A stretch of 64,000 bases of DNA, from positions 43,447,880-43,511,879 of the forward strand of contig CM036197.1 of NCBI GenBank assembly GCA_020631735.1, in the 5' to 3' direction. The stretch is from Saccharum officinarum (taxonomy: Eukaryota > Streptophyta > Magnoliopsida > Poales > Poaceae). The notes below the pieces were generated by a model. That model saw only the letters and a list, made by a program, of their open reading frames with translations. It did not search any database and was not told where the DNA came from. Shown here piece by piece: positions 1 through 11,731 of the stretch. The position numbers were made by a program, and so were the translations under genes. Positions within the stretch are counted from its first letter, which is position 1; each line of letters opens with the position of its first letter.

Positions 1-3000
1 GGAAAATAAAATTTTTTCATTAATTTAAAATTTATCATAAGGTAGAAACATGTTTGTTGCATTCATGCCGGTCGCACCTTGTGTTTCTATGTGCAAAATG
101 TGTGTTTTTATACGTTTAGGAGACGAATATCTATCTGTAGGAATTTTCTAGCTTCTTCCTGGAATTTAATTCCTACCTCCCTCACCTTAATATTTATGTT
201 CCAAGTTCCCAACAATCTTTTTATGAGCTCCAAATACTTTATTTGGGTTCCTCATGTTCCATAATGTCTCTGGAAAATTTCCCTGAATTTTCAGAGCTTT
301 CGGAGTATTTTTCGCGGCTTAAATAATAATTCTGGACTTTTCTAAAATTATTTTATCCATGAAAATAATTAATTCCGAAAATAATAAATCTCTCATTTGT
401 TTTTCAACTCTCAAAGCCCATGTGCAATAATCCTAATAAATCTCAAAGGCCCATACATTTATTTACTAATGGGCTTAAATGATTACTTAGGCCTATTAGT
501 GGAGGTGGATGGTGCAACGTCAATTAGCACCATATCGCTAGTTGACATGGAGGTGGAGAGTTTTCCTCCCTATATATACGTACCTACCCCATGGGTAAAG
601 CACACCAAAAACTACCGTAGAGGAGCCCCTAGTTTGGGAAATCTCTCGTGTAGTAAAATATAATTTTCTCTCTTCTTGTCGCCGTCGGCCAAGCCCTATC
701 TCTCGCTCTCTGTTTTGTGTTCGGCTTCGCCAAAGCGGCGCCGTGATCCCGGGCCGCTGAGCCTCGTCGTCGCCCGTCGAAGCCGTCGTCACCGTCTTGG
801 TTGGATGAGCGTGCGAGCGGTCAGCTGCTGCGGAGTTGGTCTAGCTCCAAGAAAACGCTGCGGCCGATGAACCTGCTCCCCATCGACTAGCGCTGGTGAG
901 CCTTTACGAATACTCTTTTTTCTTTGGTTCACATCCTGGTGTCATTTTAGTTGTTGTTCCTGCCTGTGCATCATCTAGTTTGGTCCTAACCGTGTAGTAC
1001 TGCAAGTTCTGCAAGGCTTGCTACCGCTCTGCTGCTTTGCCGTGCACTGCTGTTTTCTGCTACCGGAGTATACGAGCCTAGCTAGCCTGTCCCTTGTTCT
1101 TTGTCCCAATCAGTTTGAGCGAGCTCAGCTGCCCTTGCTCCTGTTGTTACCGAGAGACATGCCATTCAACATGTCCACATGTGTATGCCTATGTCCATCA
1201 CACAAGGTATTGAGGCTTGCATGCATATGAGCAATTAATGTCACCCGCGCATGTATAACCCCATTATCTAGCTCTTCAAACTCTAACGCAAATTCAGTTC
1301 TGTTGAAATCAATTTGTCCAAGATCATCTAGAACCCTTTACCACCCATGTTTTGCACATAGAAAGTCTCTGCAGTTTCAAACCTCTGCCATCCAATCGTT
1401 TTAGCTCTAGTCTATTCATTTGAATTTCGATTTGATCCATTCAAATTGCGTTAGATTCGTATTTGCGAGCTCTACATGATTATAGAACTGTACAGTAGGT
1501 TTGAGATAATTTATTTTCGAGTTTATATTAAAGTAATTATTTATCTATAGGAAATCTTAGAAAACTCATAACTTTTACGTTTTAAATCCAAATTTCGTGA
1601 TCTTTATATCTATGTGATCGTAGTAACGTGTAGAAGAGTTTTACAAACTTGTTATACTGTTAGTGTTACTGTTGGTTAGGTTTTCTATCTTTAAGTTCCG
1701 ATGTGAGATTTTATCTATTACTTTAATAAAGTAGATCTTGTTTAAATCATATCTTCTACGTTTTAGATCCGTTTTAGCTCATTCGAGTTGCGTTAGATTC
1801 ATAGCAACGAGATCTACGCGTTAGTGACAGTGTTTACCATATTATTAATTCTGAAATTTTATTGTTTAAATCATATCTTGATTAATAATTATGCCACTGG
1901 GTTTTGTAAATAAAATATGAATTGTGTTACTTTAGTTTTATAATTTGAATCTAAATTTGACTTAATTCCATATATAGTATTTATAAAATATCTTATATAT
2001 AAAACACATGAAACTAATAGTTTTATATTTTCTTCTATGAGCAAATCTTTCGGTAGATGTATCTTTTCAACCGTAGCTCTGATTAGTGTGCTTTTCGCGT
2101 CTGTGTGTTCGTAGCAATGCGTAGAACATCTTTAAAACCTTTTCACATATTGTTTCATATGTTTGGTGTACTGTTCTAATTTAGATCTATTGTTTGCTTC
2201 GTGTATGATTGTATGGATACGTGTGTGGTGACTTATGATTTCGTCCAGTCGGTGAGATATACGTGGTATCAAGAAGAAGAAGAAGAACGTTGAAGATTAA
2301 AGCTTACCGAAGGATCGGTGTTTAAGGCAAGTATAGCATGGGATTATCCTTGTTTCCTATTCACCTTTAATATACTTAATTCATGTGCATGTGTCTACCT
2401 TGTTACCATTAAGGATATCCTAGCTTTTGTATCTTGTACCTTGACACCTATGGGACATTGCATTGGGTAGTGATGCTAGTGCTCTTTTTGATTAATCATG
2501 ATCTGTAACTTGACTAATGGTATATGCAATAAACGTTTAAATGATGCTTTAAAGCAATATGGCTCAAGAGGGCTAGAGCATATTTTGTGGTTTTTATGGT
2601 GCTCTAGTTTCTCTCCATAAGGACTTATCTGTAAGCGAACATCCGGGACTTACAGTACAACTGTGAGGGCTATATGGCTCTGGCTTTAGCTCAGTATGAG
2701 GACTTTTTCTAGCTTGTTAGAGGTTACCCTTGTGGCGCAAATGGGGTAGAGCAGACTGTGGATCCCTGCGTGGTGTATCACACGGACTGACTCCGGAAAC
2801 CTAGCGGCCCTAACTTGTTAGACGAACCTTTGAAAGGCTTCATAGTGAACCCTGCCTGCTCACCTTGGGAGTGTTTTGGGGATTGGCCGCCTCGGGCATA
2901 TGGGTAATCACGACTCACAGTGAAAGTGTACAACCTCTGCAGAGTGTAAAACTGTTATAACAGCCGTGCTCACGGTCACGAGTGGCCTTGGACCCTTACA

Positions 3001-3530
3001 GAATAAATGATGAACACTGATGATAATGATAATACTGATGATATTGATGCTCACTAATGATTATTGTTTCTTGCTATACATTATTCTCGTTTACATGATC
3101 ATGAGGTTATTTGGGATTATGTTAAACTTGTTGCTACTCAATTGCTAAAAGATGACTCACTAAAAGCTATTGCAGTAAACCGTGTCAAACTTTTTGAGCC
3201 TCATGAACCCTATGATATATTTGCTGAGTTCGACATGGACTCACTCTTGCTATTTCCCCACATCTCAGGAAGGGTACCAGATTTCTAGATTCTGGAATTG
3301 TTAGGCTTGTGATCAACCAGTTAGTTTGATCCTGGAGTGAAGGTTGCACCCGGTGTTCGGAGTTGTCTTTCCGCGGTGTTGCTCTTTAAGGTATATTTTA
3401 TACTATTGCGTTATGTTAAATAAGCATTTGTCTTTTGATATTACACTTATCTGTGGCTATATGTGAGATTTGTCTTCTTTATTTCACATATGGTGTATGT
3501 CTGGTTTTGTCCTTAAAACCGGGTGTGACA
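1..3530 (+). repeat. 5' LTR of element A (first 79 bp outside window)
   Basis: This is a direct copy of 5766-9295 with a constant offset of 5765, so there is no net indel. By eye I found only two substitutions between the copies (near 409 and 1190). The left end lies beyond the window. It ends TGTGACA immediately before the primer-binding site. Short ORFs inside (for example 397-663 and 1018-1230) occur identically in both copies and are not genes. Confidence 0.95.
571..578 (+). promoter_or_regulatory. TATA box of element A 5' LTR
   Basis: TATATATA follows an AT-rich U3 and precedes a GC-rich, pyrimidine-rich stretch that reads like a transcribed leader. This is the likely core promoter driving element transcription. 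The same box is at 6336-6343 in the other LTR. Confidence 0.6.
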
Positions 3531-3532
3531 GA

Positions 3533-3544
3533 TTGGTATCAAAG
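3533..3544 (+). other. Primer-binding site of element A (tRNA-iMet type)
   Basis: TGGTATCAAAGC starts three bases after the LTR terminus. It matches the plant initiator-methionine tRNA 3' end (TGGTATCAGAGC) except at one base. It would prime minus-strand cDNA synthesis. Confidence 0.8.
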
Positions 3545-4744
3545 CAATGCTGACTGTAAGACGCAAGCCTAATTAGAAATCGGTCGTCTTAAGGTTTTAA
3601 AATTGCTATAACTTCCTTGTCTATAAACCTTGATATTTCTTCTCCATTATATCCCCACCCTTGATATTCATCTTCTCCATGATGCTTGTTTTAAGCCTTT
3701 GATCTCATCTACACTCCTTGATTTGATATGCTTTTTAGAACCATTCCTCACCCCCTTCTTGCGAAATTGAAAGAGGAGCTTTAGGATCTTTACCCTTGGT
3801 ATGAAGAGAACGATAGTATCGCAAATTGAGTCAATGATTGTTTTGTGCACCTTTATTGCTGGTTGAATTATCATTATGCTTTTGCTTGATTTGGAGCTTT
3901 GTAATGATTGCAATGATCTTGTGGAGTATTCCTACAATTTCATTTAGATATAGGATTAAGGCATAAGGATTAATGGAAAGATATAGTTGGGTTTTGGTTA
4001 TCTTCTGTTTTCTCCCTATTCTGTCTTTTCGGAGCAATCTGTCTTCTTTGGCTTATACCTCTATTTTCGGACTATAAAAAAATTATGAGAGAATTCTGGA
4101 CAAGAGTGGACTTCAACATCTATCTCTAAATGCAAGAACTACCCTCATAGCTATTTTGGATTGGGAGATACAAAAATCACAAGACGATGCAACTGTGCTG
4201 TCATAAACCTGGAACAGTTTTTGATAAGTACTGTTTTCGACCAAGTTAACTACAGAATCTGGAAGTGTGTTCTATAAGAAAGTTGTAGAGAATTTTATAA
4301 GCTTTCCATCGGTGTAAACTACAGTTTCATTGGATTAACAGAATGAGAGTTACAGCTGTTTTACTGCACTGCTGATTTTCTACTCGTGAGAAATTTCAGA
4401 TTTCTTGTTCTTACCCATGTACAAGAGTATCATTGGGATGTCAGAACACTTTTTAACTCATTTAGAAGAAAAAGGTTCAAAGTTACCTTATTTGGTGTCT
4501 CTTATTTTAAGGGGGGTAGCCAATGTAAAGAAGGATTATTAAGATTGAACTCTTTAGTTGGAAGTATTGGTTAGTCTCCATGATTGAGTTGCCACTCTTG
4601 AGCAAAAATGTTCTGTGAACAAGGTTGATAATTTTGGATCCATGGAGACAAGAGTTGTCCTTTTGGATAGTTCATGATTATGATCATCTATACTTGCTCG
4701 TGTTGCTGATGTTGGTCACTTGATGACAGGAAGTGTAGTGTCTC
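3545..4744 (+). other. Untranslated leader of element A
   Basis: No ORF of interest lies in this 1.2-kb stretch. Its first part (about 3549-3584) clearly matches the leader of element B read on the minus strand (about 17829-17866), sharing a GACGCAAGCCTA core. Around 4060-4350 it also resembles B's spacer between the extra ORF and gag (about 16200-16560), including an ATAAGCTTTCCA block. This part may hold packaging or dimerisation signals that would let A use B-encoded proteins; that role is inference. Confidence 0.6.
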
Positions 4745-5530
4745 ATGACTCAGGAGCCCTATATGACGTCTCGCACTAATATGTGGGAAAAGATTGATGT
4801 TTCTGCTATTGAAGGATGTTATGGGTATGATGAAGCCGAGCACTATCAAAACAACAATGTTGAAGAGCAAGTTGGGAGTGAACTAAGTCAGAATCCACAA
4901 CAACGAAAGCGAAAAAGGAAAGCCCTTAAGAAGCCTGTTCAAGGAAGCAAAACGCAGCAAAACTATGTCAATGGAAGACTGAGCAATGTGGATATGGATA
5001 AAATTCATGGAGTTACCAAAGTAGTGGGAGGTTATATTCAAGTAAGCTCAGTACAAGTTTTTGCTTTATTTGACCCTAGTGCTTCGCATTCTTTCATTTC
5101 CGCCGACATGGTAGAGACGTGCAAGATGGTGAAGTGTCCAATGAGGAGGCCTTTGCTAGTTCAAACCCCAGTGGGAGAAATGCGGGCAGATCAGATATGC
5201 CCGAATGTCAGTCTTGTCATAAACAAAGAAAACTTCACCGCAACACTCATTGTGTTGGAGTCACTTAAAATTCGCGTGGTTCTTGGTAATGGATGGCTCT
5301 GTGCACACAAAGGAGTGATTCATGGTACTCGGTGCACAATGCTCTTAACAACACCGTCAAGGAAAAGAATTGAGTATCAAGGTGGTCGACTATTACCTGA
5401 GGGAGACGAGAATGATCAATTAGAAGATAGGTACACCAAGGATAGCAAAGTGGACCATGAGTTTACTGAAGTCATAGCAGAGGAACAAATAACTTTGGAG
5501 GAGTTCAATAGGAGAGATGATTATGCTTAG
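4745..5530 (+). CDS. Lone protease-like ORF of element A (261 aa)
   Basis: An uninterrupted ATG-initiated ORF is the only sizeable coding frame in the element. Residues about 85-200 match the retropepsin region of gypsy polyproteins: an ALFDPSASHSFI block aligns with the usual [11 protein letters not shown], followed by a diverged counterpart of the GMDWL block (GNGWL). The catalytic aspartate is kept, but the following Ser-Gly is Pro-Ser, so protease activity is doubtful. The N-terminal half is basic (a run of Arg/Lys around residues 50-65) and matches nothing I recognise; no zinc knuckle is visible. The ORF ends 156 bp before the 3' LTR, in the place where B has its full pol. It is either a relic of a deleted pol or a retained accessory protein. 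The intact frame fits recent mobility but does not prove selection. Confidence 0.6.
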   Translation: MTQEPYMTSRTNMWEKIDVSAIEGCYGYDEAEHYQNNNVEEQVGSELSQNPQQRKRKRKALKKPVQGSKTQQNYVNGRLSNVDMDKIHGVTKVVGGYIQVSSVQVFALFDPSASHSFISADMVETCKMVKCPMRRPLLVQTPVGEMRADQICPNVSLVINKENFTATLIVLESLKIRVVLGNGWLCAHKGVIHGTRCTMLLTTPSRKRIEYQGGRLLPEGDENDQLEDRYTKDSKVDHEFTEVIAEEQITLEEFNRRDDYA

Positions 5531-5670
5531 GCAGATTAGTTAGTCAGGATATGAGAAACTGTCTTATGACTCTGAGCGAAAAGAGTAATTTGGAAAATGA
5601 GGATCAAATAAAGACAAAGTGTCATTATCTCTTTTATCATCATTTTCCGAATCTCGGGACGAGATTCATT

Positions 5671-5686
5671 TTAAGGGGGGTAGAAT
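5671..5686 (+). other. Polypurine tract of element A
   Basis: TTAAGGGGGGTAGAAT lies directly before the TGTAACACCC start of the 3' LTR. It is the plus-strand primer site for reverse transcription. The same tract is found in element B (minus strand, 11685-11701). Confidence 0.85.
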
Positions 5687-8600
5687 TGTAACACCCTAAT
5701 TTTTGCAACTTTGGAAATAGAGTTAAAAAGATTTAATTTGGAATTTTTGTGTGCATGAAAACATAGGAAAATAAAATTTTTTCATTAATTTAAAATTTAT
5801 CATAAGGTAGAAACATGTTTGTTGCATTCATGCCGGTCGCACCTTGTGTTTCTATGTGCAAAATGTGTGTTTTTATACGTTTAGGAGACGAATATCTATC
5901 TGTAGGAATTTTCTAGCTTCTTCCTGGAATTTAATTCCTACCTCCCTCACCTTAATATTTATGTTCCAAGTTCCCAACAATCTTTTTATGAGCTCCAAAT
6001 ACTTTATTTGGGTTCCTCATGTTCCATAATGTCTCTGGAAAATTTCCCTGAATTTTCAGAGCTTTCGGAGTATTTTTCGCGGCTTAAATAATAATTCTGG
6101 ACTTTTCTAAAATTATTTTATCCATGAAAATAATTAATTCCGAAAATAATAAATCTCTCATTTGTTTTCCAACTCTCAAAGCCCATGTGCAATAATCCTA
6201 ATAAATCTCAAAGGCCCATACATTTATTTACTAATGGGCTTAAATGATTACTTAGGCCTATTAGTGGAGGTGGATGGTGCAACGTCAATTAGCACCATAT
6301 CGCTAGTTGACATGGAGGTGGAGAGTTTTCCTCCCTATATATACGTACCTACCCCATGGGTAAAGCACACCAAAAACTACCGTAGAGGAGCCCCTAGTTT
6401 GGGAAATCTCTCGTGTAGTAAAATATAATTTTCTCTCTTCTTGTCGCCGTCGGCCAAGCCCTATCTCTCGCTCTCTGTTTTGTGTTCGGCTTCGCCAAAG
6501 CGGCGCCGTGATCCCGGGCCGCTGAGCCTCGTCGTCGCCCGTCGAAGCCGTCGTCACCGTCTTGGTTGGATGAGCGTGCGAGCGGTCAGCTGCTGCGGAG
6601 TTGGTCTAGCTCCAAGAAAACGCTGCGGCCGATGAACCTGCTCCCCATCGACTAGCGCTGGTGAGCCTTTACGAATACTCTTTTTTCTTTGGTTCACATC
6701 CTGGTGTCATTTTAGTTGTTGTTCCTGCCTGTGCATCATCTAGTTTGGTCCTAACCGTGTAGTACTGCAAGTTCTGCAAGGCTTGCTACCGCTCTGCTGC
6801 TTTGCCGTGCACTGCTGTTTTCTGCTACCGGAGTATACGAGCCTAGCTAGCCTGTCCCTTGTTCTTTGTCCCAATCAGTTTGAGCGAGCTCAGCTGCCCT
6901 TGCTCCTGTTGTTACCGAGAGACATGCCATTCAACATGTCCACATGTGTATGCCTACGTCCATCACACAAGGTATTGAGGCTTGCATGCATATGAGCAAT
7001 TAATGTCACCCGCGCATGTATAACCCCATTATCTAGCTCTTCAAACTCTAACGCAAATTCAGTTCTGTTGAAATCAATTTGTCCAAGATCATCTAGAACC
7101 CTTTACCACCCATGTTTTGCACATAGAAAGTCTCTGCAGTTTCAAACCTCTGCCATCCAATCGTTTTAGCTCTAGTCTATTCATTTGAATTTCGATTTGA
7201 TCCATTCAAATTGCGTTAGATTCGTATTTGCGAGCTCTACATGATTATAGAACTGTACAGTAGGTTTGAGATAATTTATTTTCGAGTTTATATTAAAGTA
7301 ATTATTTATCTATAGGAAATCTTAGAAAACTCATAACTTTTACGTTTTAAATCCAAATTTCGTGATCTTTATATCTATGTGATCGTAGTAACGTGTAGAA
7401 GAGTTTTACAAACTTGTTATACTGTTAGTGTTACTGTTGGTTAGGTTTTCTATCTTTAAGTTCCGATGTGAGATTTTATCTATTACTTTAATAAAGTAGA
7501 TCTTGTTTAAATCATATCTTCTACGTTTTAGATCCGTTTTAGCTCATTCGAGTTGCGTTAGATTCATAGCAACGAGATCTACGCGTTAGTGACAGTGTTT
7601 ACCATATTATTAATTCTGAAATTTTATTGTTTAAATCATATCTTGATTAATAATTATGCCACTGGGTTTTGTAAATAAAATATGAATTGTGTTACTTTAG
7701 TTTTATAATTTGAATCTAAATTTGACTTAATTCCATATATAGTATTTATAAAATATCTTATATATAAAACACATGAAACTAATAGTTTTATATTTTCTTC
7801 TATGAGCAAATCTTTCGGTAGATGTATCTTTTCAACCGTAGCTCTGATTAGTGTGCTTTTCGCGTCTGTGTGTTCGTAGCAATGCGTAGAACATCTTTAA
7901 AACCTTTTCACATATTGTTTCATATGTTTGGTGTACTGTTCTAATTTAGATCTATTGTTTGCTTCGTGTATGATTGTATGGATACGTGTGTGGTGACTTA
8001 TGATTTCGTCCAGTCGGTGAGATATACGTGGTATCAAGAAGAAGAAGAAGAACGTTGAAGATTAAAGCTTACCGAAGGATCGGTGTTTAAGGCAAGTATA
8101 GCATGGGATTATCCTTGTTTCCTATTCACCTTTAATATACTTAATTCATGTGCATGTGTCTACCTTGTTACCATTAAGGATATCCTAGCTTTTGTATCTT
8201 GTACCTTGACACCTATGGGACATTGCATTGGGTAGTGATGCTAGTGCTCTTTTTGATTAATCATGATCTGTAACTTGACTAATGGTATATGCAATAAACG
8301 TTTAAATGATGCTTTAAAGCAATATGGCTCAAGAGGGCTAGAGCATATTTTGTGGTTTTTATGGTGCTCTAGTTTCTCTCCATAAGGACTTATCTGTAAG
8401 CGAACATCCGGGACTTACAGTACAACTGTGAGGGCTATATGGCTCTGGCTTTAGCTCAGTATGAGGACTTTTTCTAGCTTGTTAGAGGTTACCCTTGTGG
8501 CGCAAATGGGGTAGAGCAGACTGTGGATCCCTGCGTGGTGTATCACACGGACTGACTCCGGAAACCTAGCGGCCCTAACTTGTTAGACGAACCTTTGAAA

Positions 8601-9295
8601 GGCTTCATAGTGAACCCTGCCTGCTCACCTTGGGAGTGTTTTGGGGATTGGCCGCCTCGGGCATATGGGTAATCACGACTCACAGTGAAAGTGTACAACC
8701 TCTGCAGAGTGTAAAACTGTTATAACAGCCGTGCTCACGGTCACGAGTGGCCTTGGACCCTTACAGAATAAATGATGAACACTGATGATAATGATAATAC
8801 TGATGATATTGATGCTCACTAATGATTATTGTTTCTTGCTATACATTATTCTCGTTTACATGATCATGAGGTTATTTGGGATTATGTTAAACTTGTTGCT
8901 ACTCAATTGCTAAAAGATGACTCACTAAAAGCTATTGCAGTAAACCGTGTCAAACTTTTTGAGCCTCATGAACCCTATGATATATTTGCTGAGTTCGACA
9001 TGGACTCACTCTTGCTATTTCCCCACATCTCAGGAAGGGTACCAGATTTCTAGATTCTGGAATTGTTAGGCTTGTGATCAACCAGTTAGTTTGATCCTGG
9101 AGTGAAGGTTGCACCCGGTGTTCGGAGTTGTCTTTCCGCGGTGTTGCTCTTTAAGGTATATTTTATACTATTGCGTTATGTTAAATAAGCATTTGTCTTT
9201 TGATATTACACTTATCTGTGGCTATATGTGAGATTTGTCTTCTTTATTTCACATATGGTGTATGTCTGGTTTTGTCCTTAAAACCGGGTGTGACA
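5687..9295 (+). repeat. 3' LTR of element A (3609 bp)
   Basis: A complete LTR from TGTAACACCC to GGGTGTGACA. It holds an AT-rich U3, a TATA box at 6336-6343, a GC-rich leader to about 6660 followed by GTGAGC (possible splice donor), then a long AT-rich remainder. Several blocks (for example around 7537-7585 and 8690-8760) match element B's LTR on the opposite strand, showing the two families are related. It is followed by TTCAT, the expected target duplication. Confidence 0.95.
6336..6343 (+). promoter_or_regulatory. TATA box of element A 3' LTR
   Basis: TATATATA, identical in context to 571-578. Transcription from here would read out into element B's LTR and onward. Confidence 0.55.
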
Positions 9296-11684
9296 TTCAT
9301 GAGGCTCAAAAAGACATATTCATTGGTTTATCAGCATGTAGCTTTTAGTTAGCATGATTTTAGCATAACAATAGCATCAAATTGTCTCAATATAAACATT
9401 AAACATATGATCCATGTGAAATGATTAATGAATAACAAAAACATAATCATAAACAATTATTCAACTATTCCATAAGGGTCCAAGGCCACTCGTAACCGTG
9501 AGCACGACTGTTATAACAGTTTTACACTCTGCAGAGGTTGTACACTTTCACTGTGAGTCATGTTGCCCATATGCCCGGGTTAATTACTCCCAAAACACTT
9601 CCAAGGTGAGCAGGCAGAGAAACACTATGAAGTCTTTCGAAGGTTCGTCTAACAAGTTAGGGTCATTAGATTTCACTCGGCAAACAGATGTAGAGCCCCC
9701 CTTCCTGATGGCACAATAACACGCAGCCTATACACATGAGGACAGAGGCCACACTATACCCGATTCGTCAAGCCATTCTTACGCCATAAAGGAATACCTC
9801 TAACAAGCTAGAAAAGGTCCTTCTATATGACTAAAGCCAGAGCCATATAGCCCCCACAGTTGTACTGTAAATCCCGGATTGTCGCTTATAGATGAGTCCT
9901 TATGGAGAGCAATTAGAGCATCAAAAGTAACCCCATGCTCTAGTACCCTTAAACAGTAATAAAATCATCTTTTAATGTTTATTGCATATTCCATTAGTCA
10001 AATTACATGATCATAGTCCATGTTTAAGCACTAGCCAAACTACTCAATGCAATTTAATAGGTACCAAGGTAAAGGATCAATCGCTAAGTCATCCTTAACG
10101 AGGAATAAATGCATAATGATATTAATTGCATAAGGTGAATAGGACAACAAGGATAATCCCATGCTATACTTGCCTTGCTCAAACTGGTCCTGAAGATCTT
10201 GCTCGTAGTAAAGCTCTTGATCTCCAACGAATTTCTCACCGTCTATACTCAATCAACCATTATCAACAACACACATCCAGAGGCAATCATGCATATACAA
10301 ACAAGACTATAATTAGAACAATACACCAACAGTAAGAAAATAAGATAAAAAGTCTTTAAAATAAATCTACAACTCGCTAGGATCACACAGACGCGAAGAT
10401 CACGAAAATCGGATCTAAAACGACAAAGTTATGAATTTCCAAAGATTTCCTATAGAAAAATAAATACTTTAATATAAACTTGAAAATAAATTATCTCAAA
10501 CCTACTGTACAGTTCTATCATCATGTAGAGCTCGCAAATATGAATCTAACGCAATTTGAATGGATCAAATCGGAGTTAAAACGAAAATTCTACAACTAAA
10601 ACAATCTGAATGGCAAAACTGTAAATATCAGAAAGCGTATTTTTCATTTACCGAGACGAAATACGTTTTCAACCGATCAAAGCGTACTCTGAGTTTTACG
10701 TTTTAGGACTGCGGGTTCTATACTTAAAAACTTCAGGGTTTCTTTTGCAAAATCACCAGCGAACCGGTATCTTCTATTTACAGCCGTTAGATCTAAAACG
10801 AACGGTCCAGATTGGATCTAGGGAAAACGGGCGGCGCTCCGGCCGGAATCGAGCCCGACGGCGAGCTTCCACGGCGGCGCCATCGCTGGAAAAAGCTAAA
10901 ACACGGCTCCGGCCACTATTCGACGAAAGGGATACACCGGGAGGTAGCTGGAAGCACGGCGAACTCACCTCAGGCAAGAACTAGGGCACGGGGTGGACGA
11001 AGACGGCGGCGTGCTTGCGGTGGCGGGTATGGCGGCGGTGGCACGTGCGGTGGCTCGACGAAACGACCAAAACGGCTCAAAAGGGACGGGTTGGATGCGG
11101 AATAGCACAGGGGTCCCGTTTTTATAGCCCGGAGGCGCGAGGAAACAAGGAAATAGGGAGATTCGCGGCGGCGTCGGATCGGAGAAGAAGGAAACGACGG
11201 CGTCCGTTTTTGGAAAGCACCGGAGGAAGAAGAAGGAAAGGTTGAAAGAGACACTGACAAGCGGGACCCACATGTCAGCGGCTCAGGCGGAAAGAACGCG
11301 GCCGTGCGGGACGCGAGCGCGCGCGCGCGAGTTGGGCCGGCTGACCGCGACTCGGGCTCGGCCCAGGAGAAGAAGGAGGCCGCGGTGAAGAGATGGGCTG
11401 CCGGGCCGAAAGCGAGGAGAAAGGAAATTTTCTTTTTCTTTTTCCTTTTCAATAATTTCAAAGCATTTTCAAATGATTTTGGAATCAAATTTGAATTTGA
11501 ATCAAACCACTCATCTCAAAAATTTAAATGCAACAGCATGAGTGCACAAACATTTTTCTACTCTTATATTTGATTTTAAATTTATAAAAATTATTCTTAT
11601 TCTAAATTTGCATGCTTCACAAAAATAAATATAAAAATCATGTTTTTCCTATTTTTCTTCTTTTCAAATTTTTAGGGTGTTACA
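9296..11684 (-). repeat. 3' LTR of element B, truncated by element A
   Basis: Matches 18235-20621 at an offset of about 8939. Its 5' end (TGTAACACCC on the minus strand) lies at 11684 next to the polypurine tract. The 3'-most 349 bp are missing because element A inserted at this point. Minus-strand ORFs near 10965-11488 fall in the GC-rich leader of the LTR and are not genes. Confidence 0.93.
11119..11126 (-). promoter_or_regulatory. TATA box of element B 3' LTR
   Basis: On the minus strand a GGCTATAAAAACGGG context, followed by about 150 bp of GC-rich leader ending at a splice-donor-like GAG|GTGAGT at 10969/10968. The second copy is at 20058-20065. Confidence 0.6.
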
Positions 11685-11701
11685 ATTCTACCCCCCTTAA
11701 G
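11685..11701 (-). other. Polypurine tract of element B
   Basis: Minus strand reads CTTAAGGGGGGTAGAAT directly before the LTR. It is the same tract as in element A. Confidence 0.85.
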
Positions 11702-11731
11702 ATAAATCTCGTCCCGAGATTCGACCGATGC

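Larger units (their letters stand above)
1..9295 (+). mobile_element. Element A: non-autonomous Ty3/gypsy LTR retrotransposon with giant LTRs
   Basis: Two direct copies 5765 bp apart (1-3530 and 5766-9295) flank a 2156-bp internal region. The LTR begins TGTAACACCC and ends GGGTGTGACA. A primer-binding site follows the left LTR and a polypurine tract precedes the right one. The internal region lacks reverse transcriptase, RNase H and integrase, so the element cannot move alone. The left LTR lacks only its first 79 bases, outside the window. The right end abuts element B's LTR, into which A inserted. Termini and tract match chromovirus B in this window, so I place A in the Tekay-like group by inference. 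Confidence 0.93.

Noticed and set aside
10965..11488. Minus-strand ORFs of 172 and 102 codons (and copies at 19909-20425)
   Set aside because: They lie in the GC-rich U3/leader of element B's LTR, are repeated in both LTRs, change with the CG-repeat length and match no family.
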